A stretch of 64,000 nucleotides of DNA from LSCE01 sp050485425 (GTDB lineage: Bacteria; Pseudomonadota; Gammaproteobacteria; Nitrococcales; Aquisalimonadaceae). The notes beneath the pieces were generated by a model. The model did not search any database. It was not told where the DNA came from and worked only from the letters and a program-made list of their open reading frames with translations. Each line of letters starts with the position of its first letter. The stretch's first letter is position 1. This document shows positions 32,435 to 40,483 of this stretch, in pieces. The stretch is taken from positions 62,001-126,000 of the forward strand of contig JBJHBJ010000005.1 of assembly GCA_050485425.1 (NCBI GenBank), written 5' to 3'. A program made the position numbers and the translations under genes.

Positions 32435-33403
32435 TCAGCCATTGTCCAGCGCCCCGCCGCAACTGGAGCCCTGACCGGCGGTACAGCCGAAACAGTGATC
32501 GGCCACGGCGATGCTGCCGCCGTCCAGCCCGGACGGCTCCAGATCGCGGATATGCGTACCACTGGCAGGGCCCGCACCCAGCGGCATGTGCAGCATCTGG
32601 TTGAAATCGCAATCGTAGACGTAGCCCTTCCAGTCCACGGAGATCAGCGTGCGACACATCACCGCTTCCAGATTCTCGTCCCGATGGGCATCCCGCAGCA
32701 ACTGCATGTAGGCGCCATGCCGCCCCTGTTTCGCCAGCGTCTTGGCAAACCGGTTGATGGGCATGTTTGCGATCGTGAACAGATCATTGAAGACGATGCC
32801 GAATTCCTGCCCCAGATGCTCCTTGTACGCCTGTTCCAGCGCCTGTTGCGACGGTGGCAGCGTGGGCCCCAGCGGGTTGTAGACCAGGCTGAGCGACAGG
32901 CCGGAGCCGTCCTTGCCGTAACCCAGCGCGTTCAACTGCCGCAGGCCGGCAATGCTGGCCTGGAAGACGCCGTCGCCGCGCTGGCTGTTGACGTTATCCT
33001 CCATGTAGCACGGCAACGAGGCCACCACCTGCACCTGATGATCGGCGAGGAACTTCGCCAGGTCTTCGTAGCCGGGCTGTTCCAGGATGGTGAGATTGCA
33101 ACGGTCCATGACGGTGATTCCGCGCTGCCGCGCTTCCATCACCAGATCACGGAAATGCGGGTTCATCTCCGGTGCGCCGCCGGTGAGGTCCAGCGTTTCG
33201 ATTCCCGAACGGTCGATGAAGCTCAGTAGTTCTCCGACCGTTTCCCGATCCATAACCTCCTTGCGATTCGGCCCGGCATTGACGTGGCAATGAAAGCAGG
33301 TCTGGTTGCAGATGTAGCCCAGGTTCACCTGCAGCGTCTTCAGCGGCGCACGGCGGAGAGCGGGAAAATCATTGCGTTTCAGTACGGGTTCGATTGCGGA
33401 CAT
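32435..33403 (-). CDS. arsS: Arsenosugar biosynthesis radical SAM protein ArsS
   Basis: A 322-residue radical SAM enzyme with cluster cysteines C32-x3-C36-x2-C39 (CNQTCFHCHVNAGP). The C-terminal extension is Cys-rich (DCDFNQML, CFGCTAGQGSSCGG), the feature that marks the ArsS/DUF3641 group. ArsS joins an adenosyl group to dimethylarsinous acid on the way to oxo-arsenosugars. Its usual partner ArsM methylase is not in the window. A mercuric-reductase-like flavoprotein and a TVP38-like protein, frequent neighbours of arsS, are encoded just upstream (gaps 11 and 2 bases). Confidence 0.88.
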   Translation of the reverse strand: MSAIEPVLKRNDFPALRRAPLKTLQVNLGYICNQTCFHCHVNAGPNRKEVMDRETVGELLSFIDRSGIETLDLTGGAPEMNPHFRDLVMEARQRGITVMDRCNLTILEQPGYEDLAKFLADHQVQVVASLPCYMEDNVNSQRGDGVFQASIAGLRQLNALGYGKDGSGLSLSLVYNPLGPTLPPSQQALEQAYKEHLGQEFGIVFNDLFTIANMPINRFAKTLAKQGRHGAYMQLLRDAHRDENLEAVMCRTLISVDWKGYVYDCDFNQMLHMPLGAGPASGTHIRDLEPSGLDGGSIAVADHCFGCTAGQGSSCGGALDNG

Positions 33404-33414
33404 GAAACACTCCG

Positions 33415-34848
33415 TCAGGGTAGTAGCCGATTGATCCAGTGCACCAGCCGGCGGGTGCCGGGAGCGAACAGTTTCGGCGAGTAGAGCGAGTTCACCGCCC
33501 GGCGGTGCACCTGAGCCAGGGTCGGGTAAGCGTGAATGGCGGCGGAAATGTGTGACACCTTGATCTTCGCCTGCATGGCCAGCACCAGTTCATGGATCAG
33601 CTCGCCGGCATGCGGCCCCAGCAGGCTGGCGCCTATGAGCCTGCCCTTGCTGACCACCAGCTTGGCCAGTCCGCGCTCATTGCCTTCGGCCAGTGCGCGG
33701 TCCACATCGCCGAAACGGAAACGGGCCACATCCACCTGCAGTCCACGTTCGCGTGCCGCCTGCTCGGTAAGGCCCACATGTGCCAGTTCGGGGGCGGTGT
33801 AGGTCACCCAGGGAGCAACGCGGTAGTCCGCCTTCTTCGGAAAACGGAAAATGGCGTTGGCGATGATAATACCGGCCTGGTATTCGGCCATATGGGTAAA
33901 CGGGTACGGGCCGCAGACATCGCCACAGGCAAAGATGTGCGTCGCCGAGGTGCGCATCCTGGCGTCCACCACGATTCCGGTCTTCCCGGTTTCGACGCCG
34001 GCACGGTCCAGTTGCAGTTCCTCGATGTTGGGGCTGCGTCCGGCCGCCACCAGCAGAGCCTCCGCCTCCAGGGGCAGGGCACCGTCGGGCCCGCTGCTAT
34101 GCAGCGTGATGGTTCCATCCCCTGCGCTCACCCGCTCCACGCGCGTGCCGGTATGCAGCTCCAGCCCCTCCTCGCGCAGGGCGGCAGCCAGTTCCCCGGT
34201 CAGTTCCGGATCCTCCCGGCCCAGCAGCCGGTCGGCCATTTCCACCACGGTGACCCGACTCCCCAGCCGGGCAAAGGCCTGGGCCAGTTCCAGGCCGATC
34301 GGGCCGCCTCCCATGACTGCCAGGCGCGGTGGCAGGGAGCGTAATCCGAAGACGGTTTCATTGGTCAGGTAGTCGACCCTGTCCAGCCCTGGCACCGGTG
34401 GCACCGCAGGGCGCGAACCGGTGGCGATGACAAAGCGGCGCCCGGAGATACGCTCGCCGTCAACCTCTACCGTGTGGGGATCCAGGAAACGCGCGGTGCC
34501 GAAGCGGACATCCACGCCGTAGCCGCGGAAGCGCTCGGGGTCGTCGTGCACCTGGATGCGTTCGATCACCGAGCGGACGCGGTCCATCACCGCCCCCAGA
34601 TCCGCCTCCACACCGCCCACCTGCACACCGAAGTCACCGGCATGCCGGGCCAGATGGGCCACTTCGGCAGCACGGATCAGGCTCTTGCTCGGCACGCAGC
34701 CGTAGTGCAGACAATCGCCGCCCAGCACCGGTGCGCGCTCGATCAGCACCACGTCCAGGCCCAGTTGCCCCGCAACGCTGGCCGTTACCAGTCCGCCGAC
34801 ACCGCCACCGACAATCACCAGATCGTGCCTGCGCTCACCGGCCGCCAT
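33415..34848 (-). CDS. FAD-dependent pyridine nucleotide-disulfide oxidoreductase (MerA-like core)
   Basis: A 477-residue class I flavoprotein disulfide reductase. The FAD motif is VIVGGGVGGLVTAS. The redox pair is C46 and C51 in GGDCLHYGCVPSK, the NAD(P) motif is MGGGPIGLELAQA, and the dimer-interface HAYPTLAQVHRR carries the His of the usual His-Glu pair. It lacks the N-terminal and C-terminal metal-binding cysteines of true MerA. It is likely a dithiol-using partner of arsenic or organic-arsenic metabolism, judging from its place between the tvp38-like gene and arsS; this is inference. Confidence 0.85.
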   Translation of the reverse strand: MAAGERRHDLVIVGGGVGGLVTASVAGQLGLDVVLIERAPVLGGDCLHYGCVPSKSLIRAAEVAHLARHAGDFGVQVGGVEADLGAVMDRVRSVIERIQVHDDPERFRGYGVDVRFGTARFLDPHTVEVDGERISGRRFVIATGSRPAVPPVPGLDRVDYLTNETVFGLRSLPPRLAVMGGGPIGLELAQAFARLGSRVTVVEMADRLLGREDPELTGELAAALREEGLELHTGTRVERVSAGDGTITLHSSGPDGALPLEAEALLVAAGRSPNIEELQLDRAGVETGKTGIVVDARMRTSATHIFACGDVCGPYPFTHMAEYQAGIIIANAIFRFPKKADYRVAPWVTYTAPELAHVGLTEQAARERGLQVDVARFRFGDVDRALAEGNERGLAKLVVSKGRLIGASLLGPHAGELIHELVLAMQAKIKVSHISAAIHAYPTLAQVHRRAVNSLYSPKLFAPGTRRLVHWINRLLP

Positions 34849-34850
34849 GC

Positions 34851-35540
34851 TCAGTTCTCCCCCTTGGGCGTGTGTTCGTGGTCCACGGTGGGATCCTGCT
34901 TGATGCGCCGCACCAGTCTGGGCAGGAAGATCACGGCAGCAAGCAGGCCGATGGCGATCAGCACCGCATTGATGCCGCTCCGCCCGCCGGCCACGGTTTC
35001 CGCACCGGCGTGGCCGATCCAGGTGTAGGCGAACGCACCGGGCAGCATGCAGGCGTAGCTGGCCAGCACGTAGTGAAGCAGCGGGATCCTCGTCAACCCC
35101 AGCGCGTAGTTCAGCAGGTTGAACGGGAAGATGGGCACCAGCCGCGTGAAGGCGACGAAGCGCCAGCCCTCCCGTTCGACCCCGGTGATCAGCCGGTCAA
35201 GCCGGCCTGCCGTCCGGGCAGCCACCCAGTCCGAGGCAAGATAGCGCGCCACCAGGAAAGCAAGCGTGGCACCGACCGTGGCGCCGGTCAGACTGTAGAA
35301 CGTCCCCAGCACCGGCCCGAACAGCACACCGCCGGCAATGGTGAAGATCAGGCCCGGCAGGAACGCCACGGTGGCCACGGCGTAGGCCGCCATGAACACC
35401 AGCGGGGCCAGTGCGCCGAGCGCGTCCAGCCGCTGCTGCACGAGTTGCACGCTGAGCTGGTCGCGGTAGGCGACGCCGACAGCCACTAGCGCGAGCACCA
35501 GCACCACCAGGAACAACCGCGTCCATCCGATACGTGTCAT
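34851..35540 (-). CDS. TVP38/TMEM64 (DedA-superfamily) membrane protein
   Basis: This 229-residue membrane protein starts at MTRIGWTRLF (35540); the frame is open to 35651 but that part is unlike a membrane N-terminus. The SNARE-associated core is visible: LPGLIFTIAGGVLFGPVLGT, the amphipathic TGATVGATLAFLVARYLASDW and FVAFTRLVPIFPFNLLNYALGLT with conserved Arg. The family probably scrambles or flips lipids. The gene is 2 bases from the flavoprotein gene, so it belongs to the arsS operon, where such genes recur across genomes. Confidence 0.88.
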   Translation of the reverse strand: MTRIGWTRLFLVVLVLALVAVGVAYRDQLSVQLVQQRLDALGALAPLVFMAAYAVATVAFLPGLIFTIAGGVLFGPVLGTFYSLTGATVGATLAFLVARYLASDWVAARTAGRLDRLITGVEREGWRFVAFTRLVPIFPFNLLNYALGLTRIPLLHYVLASYACMLPGAFAYTWIGHAGAETVAGGRSGINAVLIAIGLLAAVIFLPRLVRRIKQDPTVDHEHTPKGEN

Positions 35541-35589
35541 GAACGTGGGCCTCCGGTGCGCATACGCATTGGAGCGTTGGCAACCGCCT

Positions 35590-36246
35590 TCATTCGGCCA
35601 TGAACCGGATCTCGCCATACCAGGCTTCGACCGGTTCTCCCACATCGTCACAATCGGTCATGATGGCAAGCCCGTTGATGCTGCCAGGCTCCCGCTCGTG
35701 GTAGTTCCTGAAATCTTCCAGGACGTTGCGCCGCTCGGTGCGCCACTCGCCGTCCGTCTCGCCGCCGCTGCGCACGGCGATCATGCGGGCCTGCGAGGCA
35801 TAGGCGTTGGGCCAGTCGCTGCCCTGGGACATCTCGCTGGCCCAGACGTAGTTCAGCGCCCGGGTCCGCCAGCGCAGCACCGCCCGCTCATCCACCAGAT
35901 ACAGCCGCGCGGCGTAGTCGTCGCCGGCCTTGCGGGTCTCGTCGATGCCGGAAAACGTCTCCTTGACGCGCCATTCCCATTCGACGACCGGAGTCGCGTT
36001 CAGGTCGATGTCGTCCCTGTAGAACAGGCCGGACGCACTGCCGTCGCGACAGCGCGCATGAACGGCCGCGCGCCCGTCCACCTCCACCAGGCGGTACTCC
36101 GTATTGCCGACAAAGGAATGGCGTTCCCATTCAATGATGTCGGACGGCGTGAATCGCAGTTCTCCAGCGGCCAGCGGCAGGCTCGCCAGCATCAGAGCGG
36201 CGATCGCGGGCCACGCGCGCAGGCGGACACAGTTTCTCGGCTTCAT
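35590..36246 (-). CDS. DUF3047 domain protein, exported
   Basis: The 218-residue protein has a signal peptide (RLRAWPAIAALMLASLPLAAG, cut near residue 25) and a periplasmic DUF3047 domain. Features are EWEWRVKETF, the DDYAARLYLVDE core, YVWASEMSQGSDWPNAY and a final EAWYGEIRFMAE. The start MKPRNC at 36246 is preferred over an upstream ATG at 36279 because the signal sequence then has a normal length. It is 49 bases from the TVP38-like gene, perhaps the first gene of that transcript. Function unknown. Confidence 0.8.
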   Translation of the reverse strand: MKPRNCVRLRAWPAIAALMLASLPLAAGELRFTPSDIIEWERHSFVGNTEYRLVEVDGRAAVHARCRDGSASGLFYRDDIDLNATPVVEWEWRVKETFSGIDETRKAGDDYAARLYLVDERAVLRWRTRALNYVWASEMSQGSDWPNAYASQARMIAVRSGGETDGEWRTERRNVLEDFRNYHEREPGSINGLAIMTDCDDVGEPVEAWYGEIRFMAE

Positions 36247-36294
36247 GCTTTTCAGCGTACGCGAAATGGTGCCGGACAAAAGCTGCGGAAACTA

Positions 36295-36325
36295 CTAAGG
36301 AAGCGCTGAGGTCTTCAGCGTTTCC
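36295..36325. repeat. Solo end of the 5037-type element at the tetR 3' end
   Basis: CTAAGGAAGCGCTGA (36295-36309) is identical to the outer 15 bases of the right end of the 5037-5304 element with its flank. It is also the left arm of an imperfect hairpin, GGAAGCGCTGA with TCAGCGTTTCC (36299-36325), whose right arm holds the tetR stop codon. Confidence 0.45.
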
Positions 36326-36896
36326 CCAACGCCTTGAGCAGGAACTGCCGGGTGTCCTTCAGCACGGCACCGGATTCCTCCGGATCGTCGACGGCACGGG
36401 ACAGCAACAGACCTCCGATCATCGCCGCCACGACAGCCCGGGCTTCGGCCTCGTCCGCCTGCAGCCCTTCCTCCCGCATCAACCCGGCCACCATCCGCAC
36501 CAGATGCCGGGCACCGTCACTGATCGCCTGCCGGGGTGCACCATCGTGGCGCGACAGCTCCCCGGCCAGCGCGGCGATGGCACAGCCGCTGCCCGGGTAA
36601 TCCCGATGAGCAGTGGAGAGATAGCGGGAGAGCAGCTGCTGCAGATCCCCTGCCGCCCGCTGGTCACCGGCTTCCACCAGTGTGCGGCGCCCATCGGACA
36701 GAGTGGTCCTGCAAGCCTCGGCCACCAGCGCTTCCTTGGACGGGAAATGTTTGTAGAAGCCGCCGTGGGTCAGGCCCGCCTCGCGCATCAGTTCGGCCAC
36801 GCCCACGGCCTCGACGCCGCGCTCCCGGAACAACCGGGCCGCAACCTCGATGATCTTCTCGCGGGTTTCGGCCGCCGCCTCTCGTGACTTGCGCAT
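36315..36896 (-). CDS. TetR/AcrR family transcriptional regulator
   Basis: A 193-residue repressor-like protein. The N-terminal helix-turn-helix is at about residues 10-60 (ETREKIIEVAARLFRERG then LTHGGFYKHFPSKEALVAEA), typical of the NemR/TetR group with a conserved GFYKHF. The C-terminal ligand domain contains a lone Cys in YPGSGCAIAAL, near residue 98, that could sense electrophiles as in NemR. It is divergent from an alpha/beta hydrolase gene; palindromic sites in the 111-bp gap are likely its operators. Confidence 0.9.
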   Translation of the reverse strand: MRKSREAAAETREKIIEVAARLFRERGVEAVGVAELMREAGLTHGGFYKHFPSKEALVAEACRTTLSDGRRTLVEAGDQRAAGDLQQLLSRYLSTAHRDYPGSGCAIAALAGELSRHDGAPRQAISDGARHLVRMVAGLMREEGLQADEAEARAVVAAMIGGLLLSRAVDDPEESGAVLKDTRQFLLKALGKR

Positions 36897-36952
36897 GGGA
36901 ACGACACCGTTGACGTGGTGGCTGAACTATATCATTGACAACCTCCGAAAAA

Positions 36953-36994
36953 TAGATGACGATCATCATCCATAAAGATTACAATCATCATCTA
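36953..36994. promoter_or_regulatory. TetR operator candidates between tetR and the hydrolase
   Basis: GATGACGATCATCATC (36955-36970) is a near-perfect 16-bp palindrome with one mismatch, and TAGATGACGAT (36953-36963) pairs at distance with ATCATCATCTA (36984-36994). The repeats cover the region directly upstream of the hydrolase ribosome site and fit autoregulation by the divergent TetR protein. Confidence 0.55.
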
Positions 36995-37007
36995 AAAGAG
37001 GTGAATC

Positions 37008-37829
37008 ATGGAAAACACCATTGCTGACAGATCGACCGCCCAGCCCATGAAACTGACCGCCATCCAGGCCCTGCACCTGTTCACCCGCCCGCGGCGCATT
37101 CCTCCACAGGAGCAGGAGCAGCGCCTGCTGCTCGGCGGCCGGGAGCAGTCAGTCGTACACGAAGGCCGGCGGCTGCGCGGCTGGCTCTGGGGGGAGCGCG
37201 GCCCGCGTGTCCTGCTGGTCCACGGCTGGGACAGCCGGGCCAGCCACCTGGGCGCTTTTGTGCCTCCCTTGCTGGAACAGGGCTACCAGGTACTCGCCTA
37301 CGACGCCCCGGCACACGGTGTCTCGGAAGGCGACAGATCCCACGTGCTGGACATCGGTCGTGCGCTGGTCCGGATCCACCGGGAGAACGGGCCGTTCGAG
37401 GCGATCATCAGCCACTCCGTGGGTTCGCCCGCCTCGCTCTACGCCTTTGTCAACGGTCTTGAGACACGAGCCAGCGTGCACATCGCCGGCCCTGCTTCGC
37501 TGCGCCGTGTCCTGGTCGGATTCGCCCGGGCCTGCCGACTGGCGGAAGAGGAGATCTCCGACTTCCTGACACTGGTGGCCGAACACATCGGCCAGCCGCT
37601 GGACGCCATGGAGGTCGGCGCCCTGACCCGGGGTATGCGTCACCCCGCCCAGCTCCTGCATGACCCGGAGGACCGTGAAATCCCCTACGGCGAAAGCCTT
37701 GCGCTGAAACAGGTGTGGCCGGACGCCCGCTTGCTGGATATCACCGAAGCCGGCCACCGCCGCATCGTCGCCGATCCGCGCACCGTCGAGGCCACCCTGG
37801 CGTTTCTGCAAACCACCCTGCGGCAGTGA
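37008..37829 (+). CDS. Alpha/beta hydrolase under TetR control
   Basis: A 273-residue alpha/beta hydrolase. The oxyanion segment is LLVHGWDSRASHLG near residue 72. The nucleophile elbow reads ISHSVGSPAS near residue 137 (S-H-S-x-G, first Gly replaced by Ser) and the catalytic His is in EAGHRRIV near 245. AAGAGGTG precedes the ATG. It is divergent from a TetR gene across palindromes, so induction by its substrate or a related electrophile is plausible. The substrate cannot be named. Confidence 0.85.
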   Translation: MENTIADRSTAQPMKLTAIQALHLFTRPRRIPPQEQEQRLLLGGREQSVVHEGRRLRGWLWGERGPRVLLVHGWDSRASHLGAFVPPLLEQGYQVLAYDAPAHGVSEGDRSHVLDIGRALVRIHRENGPFEAIISHSVGSPASLYAFVNGLETRASVHIAGPASLRRVLVGFARACRLAEEEISDFLTLVAEHIGQPLDAMEVGALTRGMRHPAQLLHDPEDREIPYGESLALKQVWPDARLLDITEAGHRRIVADPRTVEATLAFLQTTLRQ

Positions 37830-37878
37830 CCCTGCCGCGCCGCCCACTGCGCCAGCCTGCTGGCCGGGAGTTGACGCC

Positions 37879-38466
37879 ATGAACACCGTCCACGAGTTAC
37901 AAACCGTCGGGAACGCCGCCGCGGGAAGCGATCGAAAGCCGGTCGTCGTTCCGAGCGCGTTCCGGCTTCGCATCGCCGCGGCGGTCGACCAGCCGCGGCT
38001 CGAAGAACTCGCTGCAGCCTTGCGCAACAGCGGTGACGACGAACCTGCCGATCTACAGCGCATCCTGTCTCCAGGCAGTCACCAGGGTCTGGTACTGGTG
38101 CTGGAAAGCACCGGCGGCACGGGCCGTTTCCATGGCTACGGCTACTATCTGCACACCGTACCCGGCTCCTACGGCAGGGCCATGCTGATCATCCACCTCT
38201 CGGACCACATGCGCGACTCCGCCGATGCGGACGCCCTGCTGCTGTCACTGGCACGCGCCGCCATGCGGGTGGAGATCGCCGTTCTGCTCCTGAACGAGGA
38301 AGCAGACCGGATCGCGGCCAGGCTGGCCCTGCGCGGCAGAACGGCCCACCGTTCCCACTGGTGGCGGCGAGCCACGCCGCAACTGGACCTGACGCTGGAT
38401 GATCGCCGCCTGCGGGCAACTCCGGCGATTTCTCCGGTTTCGACAAACGGAACCAGGGAGGAATAA
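37879..38466 (+). CDS. Hypothetical protein, possibly GNAT-like
   Basis: The 195-residue protein follows the hydrolase gene by 49 bases with a GGGAG ribosome site. The middle part (LVLVLEST, GRFHGYGYYLHTVPGSYGRAMLIIHL, ARAAMRVEIAVLLLNEEADRIA) has the alternating strand-helix-strand-helix pattern seen in GNAT acetyltransferases, but I see no clear acetyl-CoA binding Q/R-x-x-G-x-G/A loop. C-terminal 25 residues look disordered. A GC hairpin begins one base after its stop. Treat the GNAT idea as weak. Confidence 0.55.
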   Translation: MNTVHELQTVGNAAAGSDRKPVVVPSAFRLRIAAAVDQPRLEELAAALRNSGDDEPADLQRILSPGSHQGLVLVLESTGGTGRFHGYGYYLHTVPGSYGRAMLIIHLSDHMRDSADADALLLSLARAAMRVEIAVLLLNEEADRIAARLALRGRTAHRSHWWRRATPQLDLTLDDRRLRATPAISPVSTNGTREE

Positions 38467-38488
38467 CTGCCGGCCGGGGAACCGGCAG
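38467..38488 (+). terminator. Weak terminator hairpin
   Basis: CTGCCGG (38467-38473) pairs with CCGGCAG (38482-38488) around an 8-nt loop directly after the stop codon; no T tract follows. The 227-base gap to the convergent DUF899 gene holds this hairpin and an element end, and nothing else recognisable. Confidence 0.4.
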
Positions 38489-38511
38489 CGGCCGACAGGC
38501 GTAACGGTCCT

Positions 38512-38541
38512 GGTAAGCGCTGTTTAATCCCCATGCTCGCG
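38512..38541. repeat. Diverged end of the 5037-type element
   Basis: The 30 bases from 38512 match the left end of the 5037-5304 element (5036-5065) at 24 of 30 positions, including the AAGCGCTG core and the GCTCGCG at the inner edge. No complementary right end is visible in the gap, so it is a remnant. Confidence 0.45.
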
Positions 38542-38693
38542 CCGAGGTGGGCACCAGGCGCTGTCCCTGACCCGTTCCGGACTTTCCGGGATCATCCCCT
38601 GGGGCGCGGCTCCGGTGAGCGGGCGGGTGACGGGTTCGGAAAGGAGGCCGCGCGGCCAGGGCCGCGCTGTCGCTGGCATCCTGAGAAGGCAGG

Positions 38694-39443
38694 CTAGTCG
38701 CCGTGGCAGCAATGGGCTGCGGGCTGCCAGGATTCATACTCGTCGTGCCGGCGTACCCAGTCCATGATCTGCGTTTCGTTACGCCCCTTGGGCGTGATGT
38801 CCAGATAGACGAACGCACCGATCACCTCCTCGTTGCCCCGTGCATAGCTGGAATACGTGTGAAACACGTTCCCCTCGGCATCCTTGAAGAACACGCTGAG
38901 ACCGGGCAGTTCATCCCACTGGTACTTCGGGTCGTCGATCTGCTGGTAGTTGTAGTAGAGCTTGCCCGCCTTCAGTTCCTCCGGGCGAAACGAGACGCAA
39001 TAATCGAAGTTGAAATCGTTGCCATACGAGGAAACCCACCTGGCGCGCCAACCCATTCGTCTGCGATACGCCTCCAGCTTCTCCAGCGGGGCACGGGATA
39101 CCCTCACGTAGCTCACGTCATGGTTCTCCAGATGGACAAGGGCGCCCTCGGCATGGTCGGCCTCCAGCGAACAACTGGGGCAGCCGGCATCCCAGTCCGG
39201 GCCGAACATGAAATGGTGGACAATCAACTGGCTGTTGTCGCCGAACAGTTGCGCCAGCGTCCGCTTCCCTTCCGGTGTATCGAAAACGTATTCCCTGTCG
39301 ACCTTCACCCACGGCAACGCACGCCGCTCGCGGGCAACCAGATCCCGCATGCGCGTCAATGCCTTCTCGTTCTTCAGGTGCGCCTTTCGCGCCTCCAGCC
39401 ACTCTTCACGGGAGACGACCCCGGGGGATTCACTGGCATTCAT
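38694..39443 (-). CDS. DUF899 family thioredoxin-like protein
   Basis: This 249-residue soluble protein of the DUF899 family has SREEWLEARKAHLKNEKALTR at the N-terminus, LIVHHFMFGPDWDAGCPSCSLEADH near residue 75 and FNFDYCVSFR near 160. GCPSCS is a thioredoxin-like CxxC site (C91 and C94 by count), so a disulfide redox function is plausible. DUF899 proteins are common but uncharacterised. It is convergent with the preceding gene and precedes nothing obvious; the aldo-keto reductase gene lies upstream. Confidence 0.85.
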   Translation of the reverse strand: MNASESPGVVSREEWLEARKAHLKNEKALTRMRDLVARERRALPWVKVDREYVFDTPEGKRTLAQLFGDNSQLIVHHFMFGPDWDAGCPSCSLEADHAEGALVHLENHDVSYVRVSRAPLEKLEAYRRRMGWRARWVSSYGNDFNFDYCVSFRPEELKAGKLYYNYQQIDDPKYQWDELPGLSVFFKDAEGNVFHTYSSYARGNEEVIGAFVYLDITPKGRNETQIMDWVRRHDEYESWQPAAHCCHGD

Positions 39444-39538
39444 CTCGGCACTCCTCAGATTCCAACAACCGCCGCCGCGGGTGCACGGCAGCCTGCGTTG
39501 ACTAATCGAACGCGGCGGGCCGGAATCGACATCCGTAC

Positions 39539-40483
39539 TCAGAGCTGCTCGATATGCGCGATCATGCGCCGGCGCATGTCCTCGTCCGGCAGGCCGCCGT
39601 GGGCGGCGCCCATGTTGTCGACCATATGATGCGGCCGGCTGGTAGCCGGGGTTGCCACGGTGACATCAGGATGGGAGAGCACGAACTTGAGGAAGAACTG
39701 CCCCCAGGTATGGGCGTCGAATTCCGCCGCCCAACCCGGCACGTCCTGCCCCCGCACTCGCTCCCACAGGCGTGTACGCCCGAACGGCGCATAAACCAGC
39801 ACACCGATCCCGTGCTCCCGCGCCAGCGGGAAGATGCGCTCTTCCATGACGCGGTTGTCGATGGCGTAATCGACGCCAATGAAATCCAGCGGCTCGCGCT
39901 GCATGATCCGCTCGAGCGCCTCGTACTGGCGCGGGAACGTGGTGGTCACGCCGATATAGCGCACCCGCCCCCGCTCCTTCAGCTCCTTGAGAATGCCGAA
40001 CTGGGTCGGGACGTCACCCAGATTATGTACCTGGATCAGGTCCAGCACGGGCTTCTTCAGCCACTCGAAGGACTGTTCGATCTGCGCCCGTGCCTCGGCC
40101 TCGTCCGCGCTGCCGCCGTTACGTCCCGCTACGTTGACCTTGGTGGCCCAGAACAGCGTGTCCGTCAGATCCAGGTCGCCGGCGATTTCCCCCGCGACTT
40201 CCTCCGACGCGCCGTAGCTGGGTGCCGTATCGAACACCGTACCGCCGTTGGCGACCAGGGCTCGCAACACCTCCCGCAGCGCGGTGACATCGTCGCCGCC
40301 GGCCACGCTGGAGAAAGTGGCCGAGCTGCCCAGCCCCACGGCCGGCAGCTCCTCCCCGGTGGACGGAATCGCGCGGGTGATCAGGGGCAGGTCCCGCTCG
40401 CCGGACCAGAGCAGACCGGGTTTCAGCCCCAGGGCCACGCCCGAGGCCACGAGCAGCTTGAGGTATTCTCGTCGCGTCATCAT
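39539..40483 (-). CDS. Aldo/keto reductase with Tat-type signal
   Basis: A 314-residue protein. Residues 1-30 form a Tat-like signal: TRREYLK followed by the hydrophobic LLVASGVALGL. The aldo/keto reductase domain keeps the catalytic tetrad: D in VFDTAPSYG, Y in the same motif, K in FWATKVN and H in LIQVHNLG. Exported members of the family bind a nicotinamide cofactor loaded before Tat export, which is a family inference. Its ATG overlaps the stop of the frameshifted transporter gene by 4 bp, so the two were one operon. Confidence 0.85.
   Translation of the reverse strand: MMTRREYLKLLVASGVALGLKPGLLWSGERDLPLITRAIPSTGEELPAVGLGSSATFSSVAGGDDVTALREVLRALVANGGTVFDTAPSYGASEEVAGEIAGDLDLTDTLFWATKVNVAGRNGGSADEAEARAQIEQSFEWLKKPVLDLIQVHNLGDVPTQFGILKELKERGRVRYIGVTTTFPRQYEALERIMQREPLDFIGVDYAIDNRVMEERIFPLAREHGIGVLVYAPFGRTRLWERVRGQDVPGWAAEFDAHTWGQFFLKFVLSHPDVTVATPATSRPHHMVDNMGAAHGGLPDEDMRRRMIAHIEQL

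Noticed and set aside
30862..32604. A 580-codon + strand open frame opposite the sensor kinase
   Set aside because: Antisense shadow of a high-GC gene; composition is dominated by Gln, Arg and His and no domain is seen.
33415..34848. True mercuric reductase of a mer operon
   Set aside because: It lacks the metal-binding N-terminal domain and the C-terminal cysteine pair, and no merT, merP or merR lies nearby.
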